Shown here one piece after another: positions 1 through 12,825 of a stretch of 64,000 nt of DNA. The notes under the pieces were generated by a model. It made no database searches. It saw only the letters and a list, made by a program, of their open reading frames with translations, and was not told where the DNA came from. Numbering within the stretch: the stretch's first letter is position 1; each line of letters opens with the position of its first letter. A program made the translations under genes and the position numbers. Source of the DNA: Tetracladium setigerum (taxonomy: Eukaryota; Ascomycota; Leotiomycetes; Helotiales); assembly GCA_031472005.1 (NCBI GenBank), contig PZJY01000009.1:124001-188000 (forward strand). Direction: 5' to 3'.

Positions 1-3000
1 GGATTCACTTCGCGATAGGAAGACCATGCCGCTTGTCATCGGGGACGCGAGGACGAGAAAATTCAATGCGTTTGCTATTGCCCTTTTTTCATTTGTTGCG
101 CCTGTGTTTTGGGGAAGGTTGGGTTGGGCGTGGTTTGTGGGGTTGGGGGATTGGGGGGTGGGATTGCCTGGAGGTGTTTGGTTGGTGAGGGTGGGGTGAA
201 GAGGGATAAGGCTACTTTTCGACTTTGGTGTGTTTGGTTGATTGGGTTGTATTTGTTACCGTTGGGAAGGATGGAGTGGTGATGGTGGTGATAGATGGTA
301 GGATGGATGAAGGGGTTAAGCGAGGAGCGAGGAGCAGGAGGAGGGCGGAGAGAATCCGAATCCGAAGATGGGGACGATTGTACCTCACACGACACAGCGG
401 CAGCGAGCTATCGCATACACAACAACAGAGTAAACTTGAAGTTTTCTCGCACACCTACAACAGCATGACCACCATTCTTACACATAAGCAAAAGCGAAGG
501 GCGAACGAGCTCTTCCTCATTGCAAAACAACAAACACAACCTTACCCACATACGGCAACAACAAGCTTGCCTACAAACAACAACAAACATTTCCTTGGTC
601 TGCCCACATACAAATCACTATTCTCGCTTGCAGGATTAGCGCGCATCTTCATTCATTCATTCGACTGAAGCAACCATTTTGTGAGCGATGTTATCCGCAA
701 CTCACGGCTACCTACTTTTTGGCATTTTCTACGTCATATGCTTGGCAAATATGGAGGAGGAATTTTGAGAAACTTTTCTTTCGCGTATTTTACGATTTTC
801 AGTATGATTTTCATATTTTATTTATTTAGATGAGATTGAGATTGAGGCATCAATCGAAACTTGAGCGGCTATACCACACATACGACTGGTTGCGCTTTCC
901 CCCTTTTTTTTTACCTTTTTCTTTTTTCTTTTTGCTGCATGCAAGAAGGAGAGATGGAGGACTGAGAAAGATGTGAACTCTAGCTCTTTCTGGTGGTAAA
1001 TCTAGGAGGGAAAGGAGTGTACAAATTTGGTTTGAAGTAGACCTACCTATTCGAACGCATATATTGCGTGTATAATTTCATAAATACTATATAGTAATGA
1101 ATGACTGTGCTCACTTGGCCCTTCTCCCTATAATATTTCCACGCTTAGCCCTCTCCCTGCCCAACATAGACGTGGCTTAGGTGTCAGGTGTAACTCGTGT
1201 CTTTAGCTTCTGATTCCAACAGTAGGTAGGTAGTTCTCGGAACTTTTACTGATACATCTCGCTATCTTTCTTTTTCGTTAGTTGTACTCATAACAGACTG
1301 GCTGGCTAAGTATAGTAACATACACACTCTCTCGTTTGCTTGCACGCATTCTCCGACTCGATTCAGACTGTCGTATGATATCAGATCTTTTCAATGTTTT
1401 CTTGATTGATGTAGACCAGTTCAGGGCTGGGTATGTTTTGCTCCATAGTCCTCTGCGCTCTACTGCAAGCTGCATTTCTCTCACGGAAGGCCTCGATACT
1501 TGAAGGAGTAGAATCTAGTCCTTTGAATCCGCTCTGGGGATCTATATGCCTGGTTGCTGCAATGTAGTCAGTTTCCTCTCGGTACAGCCTGTAACTCACT
1601 GAATAACAACATGGCATAAACGTGCCGATAGATTAATGAAGCTATGATCAATGTTCAGACTTTCGCAAAATTTTCCTCAGTGAAGTACGAGTCACCAAAC
1701 TCCTCAGTGGTTTGTTCTTGGACTTCTTGTCGGTAACCGCCCCGAGTGTTATACGTCCACAGAATGCCGTATGTTGAGTATTGCACATAATAGATAGATT
1801 TAACTGTCTTGGAATCTGTTGCATGATGTCGGGCTTTTGAAAATTTTCAAGTTTTTCCCATTCTTGATGTCCTTCTGAATGTAAATTACTGACATAAATG
1901 TCTGTAGATGCAAACGAATGCAATTGAAAATCACAATCATTTCCTGGAGATTTAGTCCTTCCTAGAATCAATCTAAACAGGTTCAGTACTTGTAATTGAA
2001 ACTACCAACAAATAAAATCGTTGACCTGAGAAGTATGAGCAAATGTCTGTTTCGTGCCCAAAACATGACCATGTGGCAAAAACAACGCGTGGGATATTTT
2101 TCCAACACGCAACGACACCCTTAGCATGGCTAGTTCAAGAAAGACAATCGAAGGAGATTGAATTAAAAGAAACCAGCAGACATCAAGCAGAACTTTTGAG
2201 AGGGTCACAAGGTACATTACAAGATCAGAACTATGCTACTATGCCACGACAATAATGAAAGCTTTCTCCTTGACGAACACAAAAACACCCTGAGAGTGAG
2301 GGGCGTTTACACTCTGCTTATTATCGAACTTGCAGAATCAGGCTAAATTGAGATATGATGCAAGGACTTACTTCCACCTGGATTAGATCTTACCTGCTGC
2401 TATCATGAAGCACTTCCTTTAAATCTTGTCAGGAAATATTTTACACATATCTTAGTGAGTGATCTCGAAATAAACGCACAATGACTAACTTGACTAAGAG
2501 TGAGTCCTCGCCGATATCCACCAGTAGAGATGCAGAGATATCAACTCCGCGGTTTAGTTTCGGTACATGTGGAGGGTGCAGTGTGCAGTATGGGTGTTTT
2601 GATATCGGAACTTATTGCCCTCGCGTGGGATCGACATGAAAATTGACTTCGGCGACCTTCTCCTCTTGCCAGCATATCAAGTCCCTTTTGGGGGGAGGGG
2701 GTACTTTTGACCTTCCCGATAAGGTATGCAGAGTGCACATAAAGACATGGTAGGTACATATCATGGTAAGAAGCATGTTTGTGGAAGGAATGTTCCGTGG
2801 AAAATATGTGAGAGACAAGGGAGGGAAGGAGAGGCGCATCTCTGCAGAAAGCTTGATTTCTGACATCTTTTCTGATTTTGGGAGACTTGGAACATTGATA
2901 TTGTAATTGATATTGTTCTTTACTAATGACATCAATAATATAGTAATAGTCAAATAACCAAGGATCTCAACAGCGCGCTACGCTCGAAAAAAATGACAAT

Positions 3001-5173
3001 CCGGCTTCTCGCAATCATTCAGATCATTCTGATCGACAAATCAGAATGTCTCAATTCCATTGAGTCAAACTATTGAACATCACAGTAAATCTTTGGACGC
3101 CTGTAACGAATAATAAAAGCTATCGCTCGATAAATCCCAGCAGTGAAGAACTTGAGCAGATTTCCAAGCCTCTATCAGAACAGAAAGTTATTTTGACTGG
3201 ATAATTCCCTGGTATTCCAGATTGGAAACGCCACGCGCATCACACGACCCTTTTTTCAAACGAATAAAAACATCTGTAGCTGACTACTGCTCGAGTTTTG
3301 AGATAATCTACCCCGCCTTCACACTTGATTGAAAGGTGTTTCCGTCCATTATTCCTTGATCTTTGGCATACAGCCTTGCGTCATTGCCAACAACAGCGAA
3401 TATCTCCCCCAGAATCAGACCACATCTCAAAACAGCCTCTTGAAAAAGTTGCCTCTCGCTGATGAGTCCGCGAGTGCAGGTTGCCTTTTCGGAAAGCCGA
3501 AGGTCATTATCAACACCTCGCTAAAATTTACCAAATTTAATACCTTCTCACTCTCAAATGAGAGTCCCTGTTGCAAGAGTCGAAGCAAGCATCGGGGACG
3601 GCGGAGTCACGCATCGTGGGGTCCAGAAAGTCTTCTTTTCTCAGAGAGAAAAAAGAGGGGAATACAGGATCTTTATAACCAAACATATCGCCACATCATC
3701 GCCCTAACCCAAAACTGGCCAAATACGAGCGGGAGGTTCAGCCTTCTTGGACCCCACAAAGATTGGGTTCCCGAACTCTCGCATTGCTCGCATTCCACGT
3801 CAGGCCAAGTCCCTGCAAGTCCAAGGATTGAGCTGCTCACAATGGAACCATTGAAGAGGCTGAGGGATTTGTCTTGGGATTTGAACGTATTTAGGGCGAA
3901 TAGAAATCGAGAGTGGGTGTTATGCACGGCGCTGAATAACGGTGAAGCAGACCCAAGACAAATGCACAAATGTAGGTTGCATTGAACACGTTCTCAACCC
4001 CGGATAATCCCCAAAACTTTCAGATGAAATCTCGAGCAAGAAGAAAGGGTTTCCTAGTAATCTACTAATCCTTGGTCATTTAACACCAATTCTGTGGAGA
4101 AGTGAGAGGTACCCCATTGAAGGCACATATGTTTTCTTGCCCTCGCTAAATTTGGCCAATCAGTTTCCTCCATCAAAGGGAAACAGTCAACCTCGCCAAG
4201 AACTCCCTCCATCCCACCTTTGATAGCACATAGTGGGGCTTGAATGCTAACCATGGCCTGTTTTCAATTTCTGTTACTGGGGATGGGATCATCTCAACCT
4301 TTTTCAGGAACTTTCTTGGGGTCCCTTCGTCTATTTATTTCTTCCTGTCTACAATTTTAGCCACTACCACCATCGTAGCGTGACGCCTTCAATACCAGCA
4401 ACCGTATTCGTGTCCAATAATAGGCTTTTGGGTCTCTTGGAAAACGCCATTTCTCAGGTGCAAGACTACTTCAACGCCGTTAACGGTCGGCTTACTCACT
4501 CTTCTGCATATACTTGGCGGCTTCTAGAAGCTTTTGCGAGCCACTAGGAATCTTCAGCCCTCACACTTTGCTTCCCCAAACTCATGAACTGCATGGATAA
4601 CTGTAGATTCTCGATCATTGGATCAGTCGTTCCACTTTCGCGCTATATGGCATACGCTGTGACGAATCACGATGCTCATATTCTGTCCACATTTTCCCTT
4701 TTAGGAAAATGTGAAGCCGAATTTCCGCATTTCCATTGGTGAAGAGAGTCAGTCGGTGACAAGTAACAGTTTGAAGTCAACTGTTCCCTGCTCATGCATG
4801 GTCAACCACTCACAGACTGGATCTTCCATGGTAATTATTGCCGTTCCTGAACTATCAAATCTGACAACATTGCATGAGGGGGTCTGAAAGGTGCACTGTG
4901 GTAGGTTGTCTGATACCAAATGTTGGAGTTCTGAATAAGATGCCACGAGGTGCAACCGCAGTGCCGGGTGGTATAAAGAGACGTGCCGGGACGCAATCGG
5001 TGATCAATTAATCATATCTCAGTCACTCGTTTTGAGGAGCAGTAGAAACAACAAAAAGCTACCCAGCTCACAGCTGTCAGGCCCAGAGCCCAACGAACTC
5101 TTGACTCTCAATTACGTTTATGGGCTAGAGACCCATCAAAGACAGAAAACACTGTGTCAATTCGACATCAACA
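1..5173. other. Left-end region without a confident gene
   Basis: Over 5 kb in which I cannot support a complete gene. Short coding-looking stretches occur on the minus strand at about 1381-1617, 1648-1971 and 2465-2590, with plausible amino-acid composition but no family I recognise and no convincing splice chain. They could be exons of one multi-exon minus gene or decayed sequence. The 218-codon frame at 3329-3985 opens with TTG, has no internal ATG until about 3842 and resembles nothing known to me. The stretch 60-330 is G/T-rich on the plus strand. No RNA gene or repeat family was seen. Confidence 0.5.
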
Positions 5174-6043
5174 ATGCCGTTTTCACAGTCGCCTCTTTCA
5201 GGAAGCCCTCTCGTAGGCGCGTACGGGGTGAACGCAGGATTGGAGGATTGGAGGTTCAACAATTACCCTGTCTACAACGAATTTGTATGGCGTCCAAGTT
5301 TTAACTAGGAGAATTAGAAGAGAGAAACTAACTCCTTCTGCCAGGATCCGAGCGCGAAAGCGATGACGAACATTTTCACAACCTTTCCTGACTCCACACA
5401 ATCCGCATTGCCACAGTATTACGATAGCTGCAGCAACATTTCCGAGTGCTCGGCGCCTTCGCCTTCCAGTGGAAGCTCCATTCTAACTCCTCCGACATCT
5501 CCAACTGAACCCACACTTCCAAGATTCCATCAAAAGTCCGTCACGAGTACCCCACAGGTCAAATCCTCCCCCACCAAAGCCAAGATACCCAAGGAAGATC
5601 TGACGCCCAAGCAACTTGTGGGTTTCTTCTTCTCCGCAAAAAAACAACGAAAGAAACTGACAAGTAGATAGAAACGTCGTCTTCAAAACCGCGTATCCCA
5701 ACAAGCCGTCCGCAGACGCCGCAACTCCCCTGCACGACTTCTCGAAACGCGACTCCAAGAACTCGATCTCCAACAAAACAAGATGATGGAAATATACACA
5801 AACAATATCGACTCATGCATCCAAACACTGGCGGCTGAAATCGAAACATTAAAGGAGCTAAAGGGACTTCTAGTCTCGGGAAGCATAGTTCCAGCGAGGT
5901 TGAACGGATTGCTCGTGAAGACTGGTGGCGGTATAAGTCTTGGCGCAAATGGGAATGGGGGCGTGGGTGGGGGAGTTCATCAGAGTGCAGCGTATCAGAA
6001 TCATGACTTCGGTTCCAGCATCACAGGAGGTGTTCAGTATTAG
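5174..6043 (+). CDS. bZIP-like transcription factor (three exons)
   Basis: Three exons read as one frame: 5174-5284, 5345-5617 and 5672-6043, about 251 residues. Intron 1 runs from GTATGG to CCAG, intron 2 from GTGGGT to ATAG; both keep the frame. The middle is Ser/Thr/Pro-rich with a TPPTSPTEP stretch, as in nuclear regulators. Exon 3 opens with a basic region KRRLQNRVSQQAVRRRR that satisfies the bZIP spacing N-x7-R and resembles fungal QNRxAQRxxR types. The following coiled segment carries Leu or Met at heptad-like positions only loosely, and a Pro follows the basic region, so the zipper looks degenerate. The C-terminus is Gly-rich. A nuclear DNA-binding regulator is inferred; targets are unknown. 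The start ATG at 5174 is the first one that joins the splice chain. A non-canonical bZIP or a spurious splice model are the alternatives. Confidence 0.55.
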
Positions 6044-9000
6044 CCTTGGCTCTTTGCTTTTACCTGTTCATGGAAAGAGGGAAGGGAGGAATGTCGACAC
6101 ATGATTATGATTGATGAATGATGACCACCCACTCGTTGCTGCTTGGTGTTAAGGGTTGCTGTTGTTTGCTTGTATTCTATCTATTGTCACGCCCTAGATA
6201 CTCGAATCGCAGTCATGGTTCTGATACGCTGTACTCTGATGAACTGGAGATTTCTTTTCCGAGGAAAGGGATATGGACGATGGTATTTATACTTGAATTG
6301 GGTTTCTCGCTTAGCGTGTGGAGGGGATCACTTCGACCCAGCATCATTTTATTGGAAGGTTTTTTGAGAAGAAATAGCGGTTAGAGTACCTTTCCTCTGG
6401 TCCATCTTTGTTTTCCTTGTACCGAGGTACCCAATCAAGTCTCCATAGAAATCATCAACTTTCGGCTTCTGCCGAATCATTTCTCTACGTTCTGATCCAC
6501 AAACCATCCCAATCTTAGGCCCCAGCACCTGCGTTTCTAGCTCCTCCATAAAGAAGATTTTAGAATCTTGAACATGCACAAGCGCGCATTCTTAGCCGGT
6601 ATTGTGGTGTCATTCCAACATTCGAGAACACTTGGTGACGAGCAGAAGTGGGGTTTTGCAGAATAAATCTAAATTTGCGAATGGTGATTGGAGTAGACGA
6701 AGAGGTTTTAAGCATGCTGACTCAAGGATCATGTAATGCGCGCTTGTTGCTGTACGGAGCGGTACCGATGCGACGAGGGGTGTAAGGACTGATGTGTCTC
6801 TCCTGAAGAAATGACTCTGTCGTCTCATAAGGCTTTTGAATCAAGAAAACCTGGCCTCATCGTAAAGATTACTCTCCACTTTCAGTTTTGATTTTGGGTG
6901 TATATTTGCACAGTTGTGGAAACGTATGAGATCTGCTAGGTAGCCTTTAGTCTTTCATACCACTAATTCCCCTCAGAACTATCCCCAGAAGTTGACGATA
7001 CCTCTACATGTCTTTACAGAATAGCAATCTATCTAACTTCTCATGTCTCCGTGTGCATATCCTGGGACCCCTGGATGACCACAAACTGTTCCCTACTCCA
7101 TGGGAAGAGGATTGACGGCCCATCTACCCATCAGTCTCACCTCTCCACATTATGCTACCTAAGAGCAACTCACCGCTGCTAATCTCACCATGCACTGCTT
7201 TCGTCCTAGGGTGTTTCTTACCATATGCAGAAATTCTCCTTTCAATTCGGACATAGGATGTAACGGCTGATATTACAACCGACAAAGGTTAGATTGACGT
7301 GCTGAACGCAACGTAATATGGGCTGATTTCCCCAAAGTATGGCTTCTAGTCTTCTCTCTCTCTTTCTGTTTGGAGATTACTGTTCTACATTGGAGCACCC
7401 TGAACTCACCCTTCCTTCATCGTCAGGAGAAGTGCCTAGCTTTCCAAGGCCCAAGGACGGCAGAGCATTCAACGGTTCCGTCCGCGATGCACCAGACTGC
7501 ACTGCATATCGGCACGCACCGCCACGTGGAATCTACAGGATCAATCAATGAAGTTGCCAAGTCTAAGATATCTCAACGACGTGGGAGTTTGTTCTTTAAT
7601 GCTTCGGGGCGTTTCAAACATGGGGAAAGTGTGCGAGCAGTTGCATGACTTGGAGCGGGGGGTAAGATGGATGAGGATCTGAGGCCGAGATTTGACTGGT
7701 CCTCCTTGCGAGATATGAGAAATTAACTTACGGGGCTCGCATGAAATTTATGTATGTGTAGATATTGGGATGTGATGTGGTCCGTTATTCTCTATCAACT
7801 AAGCGAGGGTTACATCGTCAAACCACCGAGTCTGCAGGACGGCTCATTGTCATGAAGTCTTGAGCACAGGTTTCCAAACATCATCAAATACTCTATCTCT
7901 GTGATAATAAACATATTTTAGGCAGATTAACGTGTACCCTCTTCTACATCGCTACTCTAACATCACACACAAAGGACCGCGTAGGCTTCTTATCGGGTGC
8001 GACGTTTTTGCCTCATTCATAGCGTCAGTAATTCATGGTGTAGCTGAATTCGGTGGTCACGTAATTTAAACAGACTATAACTAATTTTTGGTAGTGATTC
8101 ATCATCTTATCCTGCAGCGATCTCATGAAACGTGCAATGAAGGTGGTGCACAGCAGGTCAGCTCTGTCATGTTTGCCTGTATCTGTGATTGATGATTTGA
8201 CCCCAACCACCTCGCGACAGAAACAAATGTTGCTTGTTCTCATCTGAGATAAAAAAATTTGTGCCCTTGGAATCTTGGCTTAGTAGCTCTCGCTTTTTGA
8301 TGAGACCTTCCTGCTGTTGCAGAAATTTTCACACTTCCCTGAACTGCAACAACGAGCAACCGCCCACCACTCTCCATACAGTACTGTCAGAATTACCCAT
8401 TTCGACTTCACTCGCTTACAAGATCTCTGCTATGATAATTAGAACTCACAAAACTCATTTTAGTTCATAAACGTTTCATCTCAATCAAAGAGAAATGCAA
8501 CCAAATGGGCTTGGTAACCTCCGCCAAGGCGATCAATCACTCTCCCAGAAACCCTTCTCACTTTCCTGAATTATCTCCAATATTCGGTGTGCGAAACCAA
8601 TCAACACAGCTGTTGATCTCCCGCCATTCCTTCCACTGATTTCAACCACACCAGCTGTGATTCAACACAAATCGAAACGCCACGACCCAAATCTCTCTTA
8701 CACTCGATCAAACACACCCATCTACCCACACACGATACCCCCAAAATCTCACCTCGCCCTCCCCACCGCCAGATACCATCTGAATTCCCCCATCATAGCT
8801 CCTCAACAATACTTGGGGGGCGGTGAGGAAACACCACCAAACGGCGCCATATGTTGACTAAGCCTCTGCTTACCTTACCTCCGATAACCGACCCTTTCCC
8901 AATTGAACATTCATTCCCGCTGCATACAGTAATCGCCGCTGAGGAGTTCTTGTGTAAAATATCTTCCAGGACTAGGTCGTGGGTGACAGATACATTCAAT

Positions 9001-9471
9001 ACTTTCGGCCTGACGATTGGGAAGACAAAGTTTGATTTTCTGAGTGAATCCGAAGCTTTTCATATGAGGATTGGTTGCAGACATCAATAGAGATAGAGTT
9101 GATCCAAGATTATCCTCTTTCCTCTCTGTACCCTAAAAATATTCTCGGATGGGGGCTTCTATTGATATTGTTGGCCATGTTTACGCATCTTAATCTCATC
9201 GAGAAGTGTCAAGTGTTTGGAATAATGGTGAGATTCGATTCGGCAAATCTGCGATCTCCAGAAAGTTTGAAACCTCAACTTCGAAAGTGTCATCTGAAGG
9301 ATCTCAAGAGTTGATATGGCTGACCACAATAATCTACTTGACGGGAAAAGCGGAAAGCTGTCATCAATATTCGGAACATGTGCTTGAGCTATGTGTTGAG
9401 GTTGCGTATCTATCCATCATTGCCCATTTTGGGACAACGGGGGTATCTTTTAATACGCCGTGGAAGAAATT

Positions 9472-9885
9472 TTAAAATTTAGTGGTAATTACTGAATGAG
9501 AGACTTGAAGAGACTTAAATAACTTGATTGGGAGGGAAATTGACCGAAGTTTGGGAAGGATTCTAGGAAGATCAAAACTACCCCAATTCACATAGACTGT
9601 AACGGATTTCGAGGATTTTATCGAAAAGATATATTTTAAAAAGACTAAAAGAAGTATAACTAACTCCCAAAATAAAATCTTAAGGCTCAAGATGAGTGAG
9701 AAGAAGCCATTAGCATTTATAAAGTAATGAGGGGGAAATTCCGATTTCTTTGAGGTGAGGCGGACATCGATCGCATGAGATAAGAGGAAGTAGTCGCCGC
9801 ATACGAAAATACGTTGAGCATCCGTCGCAGCGCTCTGGAACAATAAGTTGCCTCGTCGATAGTCCTTCAGTTTCACTTCCTTCAT
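9472..9885 (-). CDS. Hypothetical small protein, 137 aa
   Basis: An ATG-initiated single frame of 137 residues on the minus strand. The first half is mixed-polarity; a hydrophobic segment around residues 63-88 (FFSLILSL...LLLVFLKYIF) could span a membrane, followed by a basic Ser-rich tail. I do not recognise a family and see no signal peptide. Local base composition at the 3' end is AT-rich. It may be a fast-evolving small membrane protein or a chance frame; support is weak and rests only on length and composition. Confidence 0.18.
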   Translation of the reverse strand: MKEVKLKDYRRGNLLFQSAATDAQRIFVCGDYFLLSHAIDVRLTSKKSEFPPHYFINANGFFSLILSLKILFWELVILLLVFLKYIFSIKSSKSVTVYVNWGSFDLPRILPKLRSISLPIKLFKSLQVSHSVITTKF

Positions 9886-11559
9886 TTCAAGGCTCAGCTG
9901 CTCACAACTCAGCTCATCATTTCAACTGCCTCACGAACTTTTGCCAGATATTGACCACGCCATCTTAATTCGACAATCAAAATTATTCGACATGAACTTT
10001 AGTTATCGACTAAGACTTGAATCATATGCGACAGCTGAAATTGTTCGACAGAAAATTAAAGGTTATGACGAGAACTGGAATCGTTTCACTTCACCTACTC
10101 GTCTGCACCCCAAGGAATTCCGCGGGCCAATATCTCCCTAATTGAGACTTCCTCATCATCTGCCATCTTGGTTGAGCTGTCGATGATGAGAATATATGCG
10201 AGATGTAGGGTGAAACATCCATCTATCGAAGTTGCTGCGTGGAAAAAGAAAAGATATTGTTTGCTAGAGAAAATCTCGCATCTTGTCAAGCAAACTCGCG
10301 ACCAAGACGCGAAGATGACTCTAAGCGAGGACAACGTTATCACGACATTATGGATTTCCTCACTTATAGTGCTTCACTTTGATTCTTTGTGGCTCAATAG
10401 CCGTGGAATTGAGTATTTATATCTCGATATACTCTCACTATCTCTTTTCCTCATCGACGTCTCTGAAAACAGTCACCTCATTAGCGGCTATTTCCCTCCA
10501 GATCGCCCCTGTGTAATTTTACACTTGTCTAATTATAATGCTCTCTCTAGTTACAGTCTTTGGAGCATATTGGAACAGTTCTAATGAAAAGTAGCAGCAA
10601 AGAATCAACTTAAAGCCGCTCATGCTTGCATCACGAGATAAATTCTCACAATTATTATAAGATAAACGACATCAAAACAATAACGATGATAAATCTCTCG
10701 CCTGATAAAAGGCCAACATTCAACAGCAGTCAAATATTCGACAATAAGGAAATCATGCATTCTTCAACTCCTTCAAGTCTTGCGAGACCTTTCTCTTAAG
10801 TGAACTATACTTACATGAGACGTATTACTGGCCCTGTGCTGTCTCCCTTTCACGTGAATCGCATACGTAGTATTACTCAAGTGTAACCAACAAGACATAT
10901 GTTTGCTTAACCCGTCGTCCTCAACCGAGATTGAGTTCTCGCAAGCCTCCTTGAAAACTTGTGGAAAACGCCACATATATCTGCCCAAGAACAGCAATAA
11001 TCGCGGATTCCAGATCGTGGCCAGTATTTGGGGACGTCTGCAGTCTTCGTCTTCCAGAATGTGAAGTCGTTGTTGGCAAGGTCTACTAATTAACCTCTGT
11101 ATGACACTCTGCCATAAGATCAAATCGTTTCACTACCCGGAAGCACAATCTTGCTGTAATTAGTCCGCAAACAGCTGCATAATCTTGCTGCCCAGTGGTT
11201 TTCCATTTGATGGCCCAATTTTTACGACATAAGTAACAGGATGCACCCGAAAGTCTCTCGCGACAAACTTTACACCTCTTATTTCTTCCCCAGTGCAAAT
11301 CATACGTGAGCAACAGGATGCAACCGAAAGTATCCCTCGGCAAACTTGCACATTACATGGTATTCATTGCTGCCCTATGATAACAGCCTAGTAGGCAAAC
11401 TGTTATCGATAATCTCAAAGGTATTTATACAAAGTTAGTCGAAGACACAACGCATCCAAAGTCTCAAGGTTCCAAGGAGCTGGCGAGTTCAACCATATCA
11501 GCTTCTTAATCTTTACTGTTAGCCTCTCTCTTCCTCATCTTTCTGGGAACCACTACCAG

Positions 11560-11802
11560 CGTTATCTTCTTCATCTCCTTCATCTTCCTCCTCATCTCCT
11601 TCCCTCACACATCTTCTTCCACATCTTCTTCCTCACTACTAGACTAGCCTCTTTCTCCTCCTCTTTCTCCTCCTCATCTTCTTCCTCTCCTTCATCCTCT
11701 CCACAATCCTTCCCTCCACAATCTTCTCGCTCTCCCCTCCCTCCCTTTTCCTCTCCTCTCTCATCAGACTTCTCCTCCCAGTCCTCCTCTTCTTCTTCTC
11801 CA
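11560..11802 (+). repeat. Long polypyrimidine (C/T) tract
   Basis: About 240 bases of almost uninterrupted C and T on the plus strand, built from TCTTCC, CTCCTC and TTCTTC words. Purine-pyrimidine mirror tracts of this kind can form triplex DNA. It lies about 1 kb beyond the 3' end of the kinase gene, so a promoter role for that gene is unlikely. Confidence 0.8.
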
Positions 11803-11979
11803 ACAATTACATAGTAGAAACATCATACCTTTGTATTAGGGCCCTTTACTTTACCGTTCTATTGTGATCTTCTCACCTTACTCCCCTCCCCTCTTTCCCT
11901 CTTCCCATCCTACATTCCCATCCCAACCACAACCACACTTATCGATTCCCTCCCTCTTGACCAAAAGACCCCCATCGTC

Positions 11980-12022
11980 ACCAAATAACCAAATAACCAA
12001 ATAACCAAATCACCAAATCACC
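11980..12022 (+). repeat. Tandem repeat of an 8-base unit (ACCAAATA/C)
   Basis: Five consecutive copies of ACCAAATA or ACCAAATC are visible, followed by degenerate A/C-rich copies to about 12060. It is a short minisatellite without coding potential. Confidence 0.8.
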
Positions 12023-12825
12023 ACTCCACAAAACCACAAAATCACAAAAAATCACAAAAAATCAACGCCAAAAAAATCATAAGATTGGCATATGGGATTG
12101 GGAGGGAAGGAATTGTATCATTTTATGCTATTACAAGTAAGGTTTTCGGGGTCGTGTGTGTCGTTTGTTTGTTTTTACGCGAATTGGGAGTTTGATGACA
12201 TTTGTATACACTTCTCTTCTTTCTCTTTCCTCTTCCTTTCCTCCTTCCTTCCTTTACTTCCTTCCTCGTTCCAATACCACCCCCCTTCCTTCCTCCTCCA
12301 CTACAAAGATTACCACCCCTCTCTCCAATCCCTACTTTTTCACACACACCCATCAACCATCCATTCTCCCTCTCCTTCTCTCTCCATTCTTTCCAATACA
12401 GCGAGCAAAAATGAAAAACGACAACAACAACGAGACTAAAGGCACAAAAAGCACAAACAATAGAGTTGGGAAAAAAGTAACAACGAACAATCCAAACCAG
12501 CGCCACGCCACGCCCCATTGCGACGCCGAAAAAAAGATGATATGCAAGTTACGTAGTTAGTCGGAAGAAGGGGAGGTCTTCTGTAAAATAAAATAAGTAA
12601 AAGAGAAAACAAGACGCGCGGCACTCCCCCTTCCCCCCATCCAGACCATTCCATTCCATTTGCAAGTACCATCCATTCTAGTTATATTCTCTTCTGTTTC
12701 TCGCATCATTCAACCAGCCATGCAATGCAAAAGCCAGTAATCAAATACTGCGTCCCCCGCTCTCTTCCTTCATTTGTTCCATATGTATTCGATTTGAAAT
12801 GTCCACCATTAGGTTTCAAGACAAA

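Larger units (their letters stand above)
6044..12825. other. 6.8-kb intergenic region, mostly without a gene
   Basis: No confident gene. Small frames at 8851-9090 (+, 79 codons) and 9472-9885 (-) have plausible composition but no recognised domain. Near 10209-10140 on the minus strand an ATG opens a short acidic frame (MADDEEVS...) that runs into a GTAGGT donor-like site, but I could not find a continuing exon. From about 11560 to 11800 the plus strand is an almost pure C/T tract, and 11980-12022 holds 8-base tandem repeats. The segment 12200-12400 is again C/T-rich and probably belongs to the 3' flank of the kinase gene. The long frames there are by-products of low complexity. Confidence 0.5.

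Noticed and set aside
3460..3485. A CTGATGAGTCC word like a hammerhead ribozyme core
   Set aside because: The second core part (GAAA closing a matching stem) is not in place: the next GAAA follows unpaired sequence. Coincidence.
3329..3985. A 218-codon plus-strand frame
   Set aside because: Starts with TTG, has an overlapping open frame opposite and no known domain or signal; not enough for a gene.
12092..12560. Overlapping 115-134 codon frames on both strands
   Set aside because: They follow a C/T-rich low-complexity region and carry Ser/Pro/Phe runs only.
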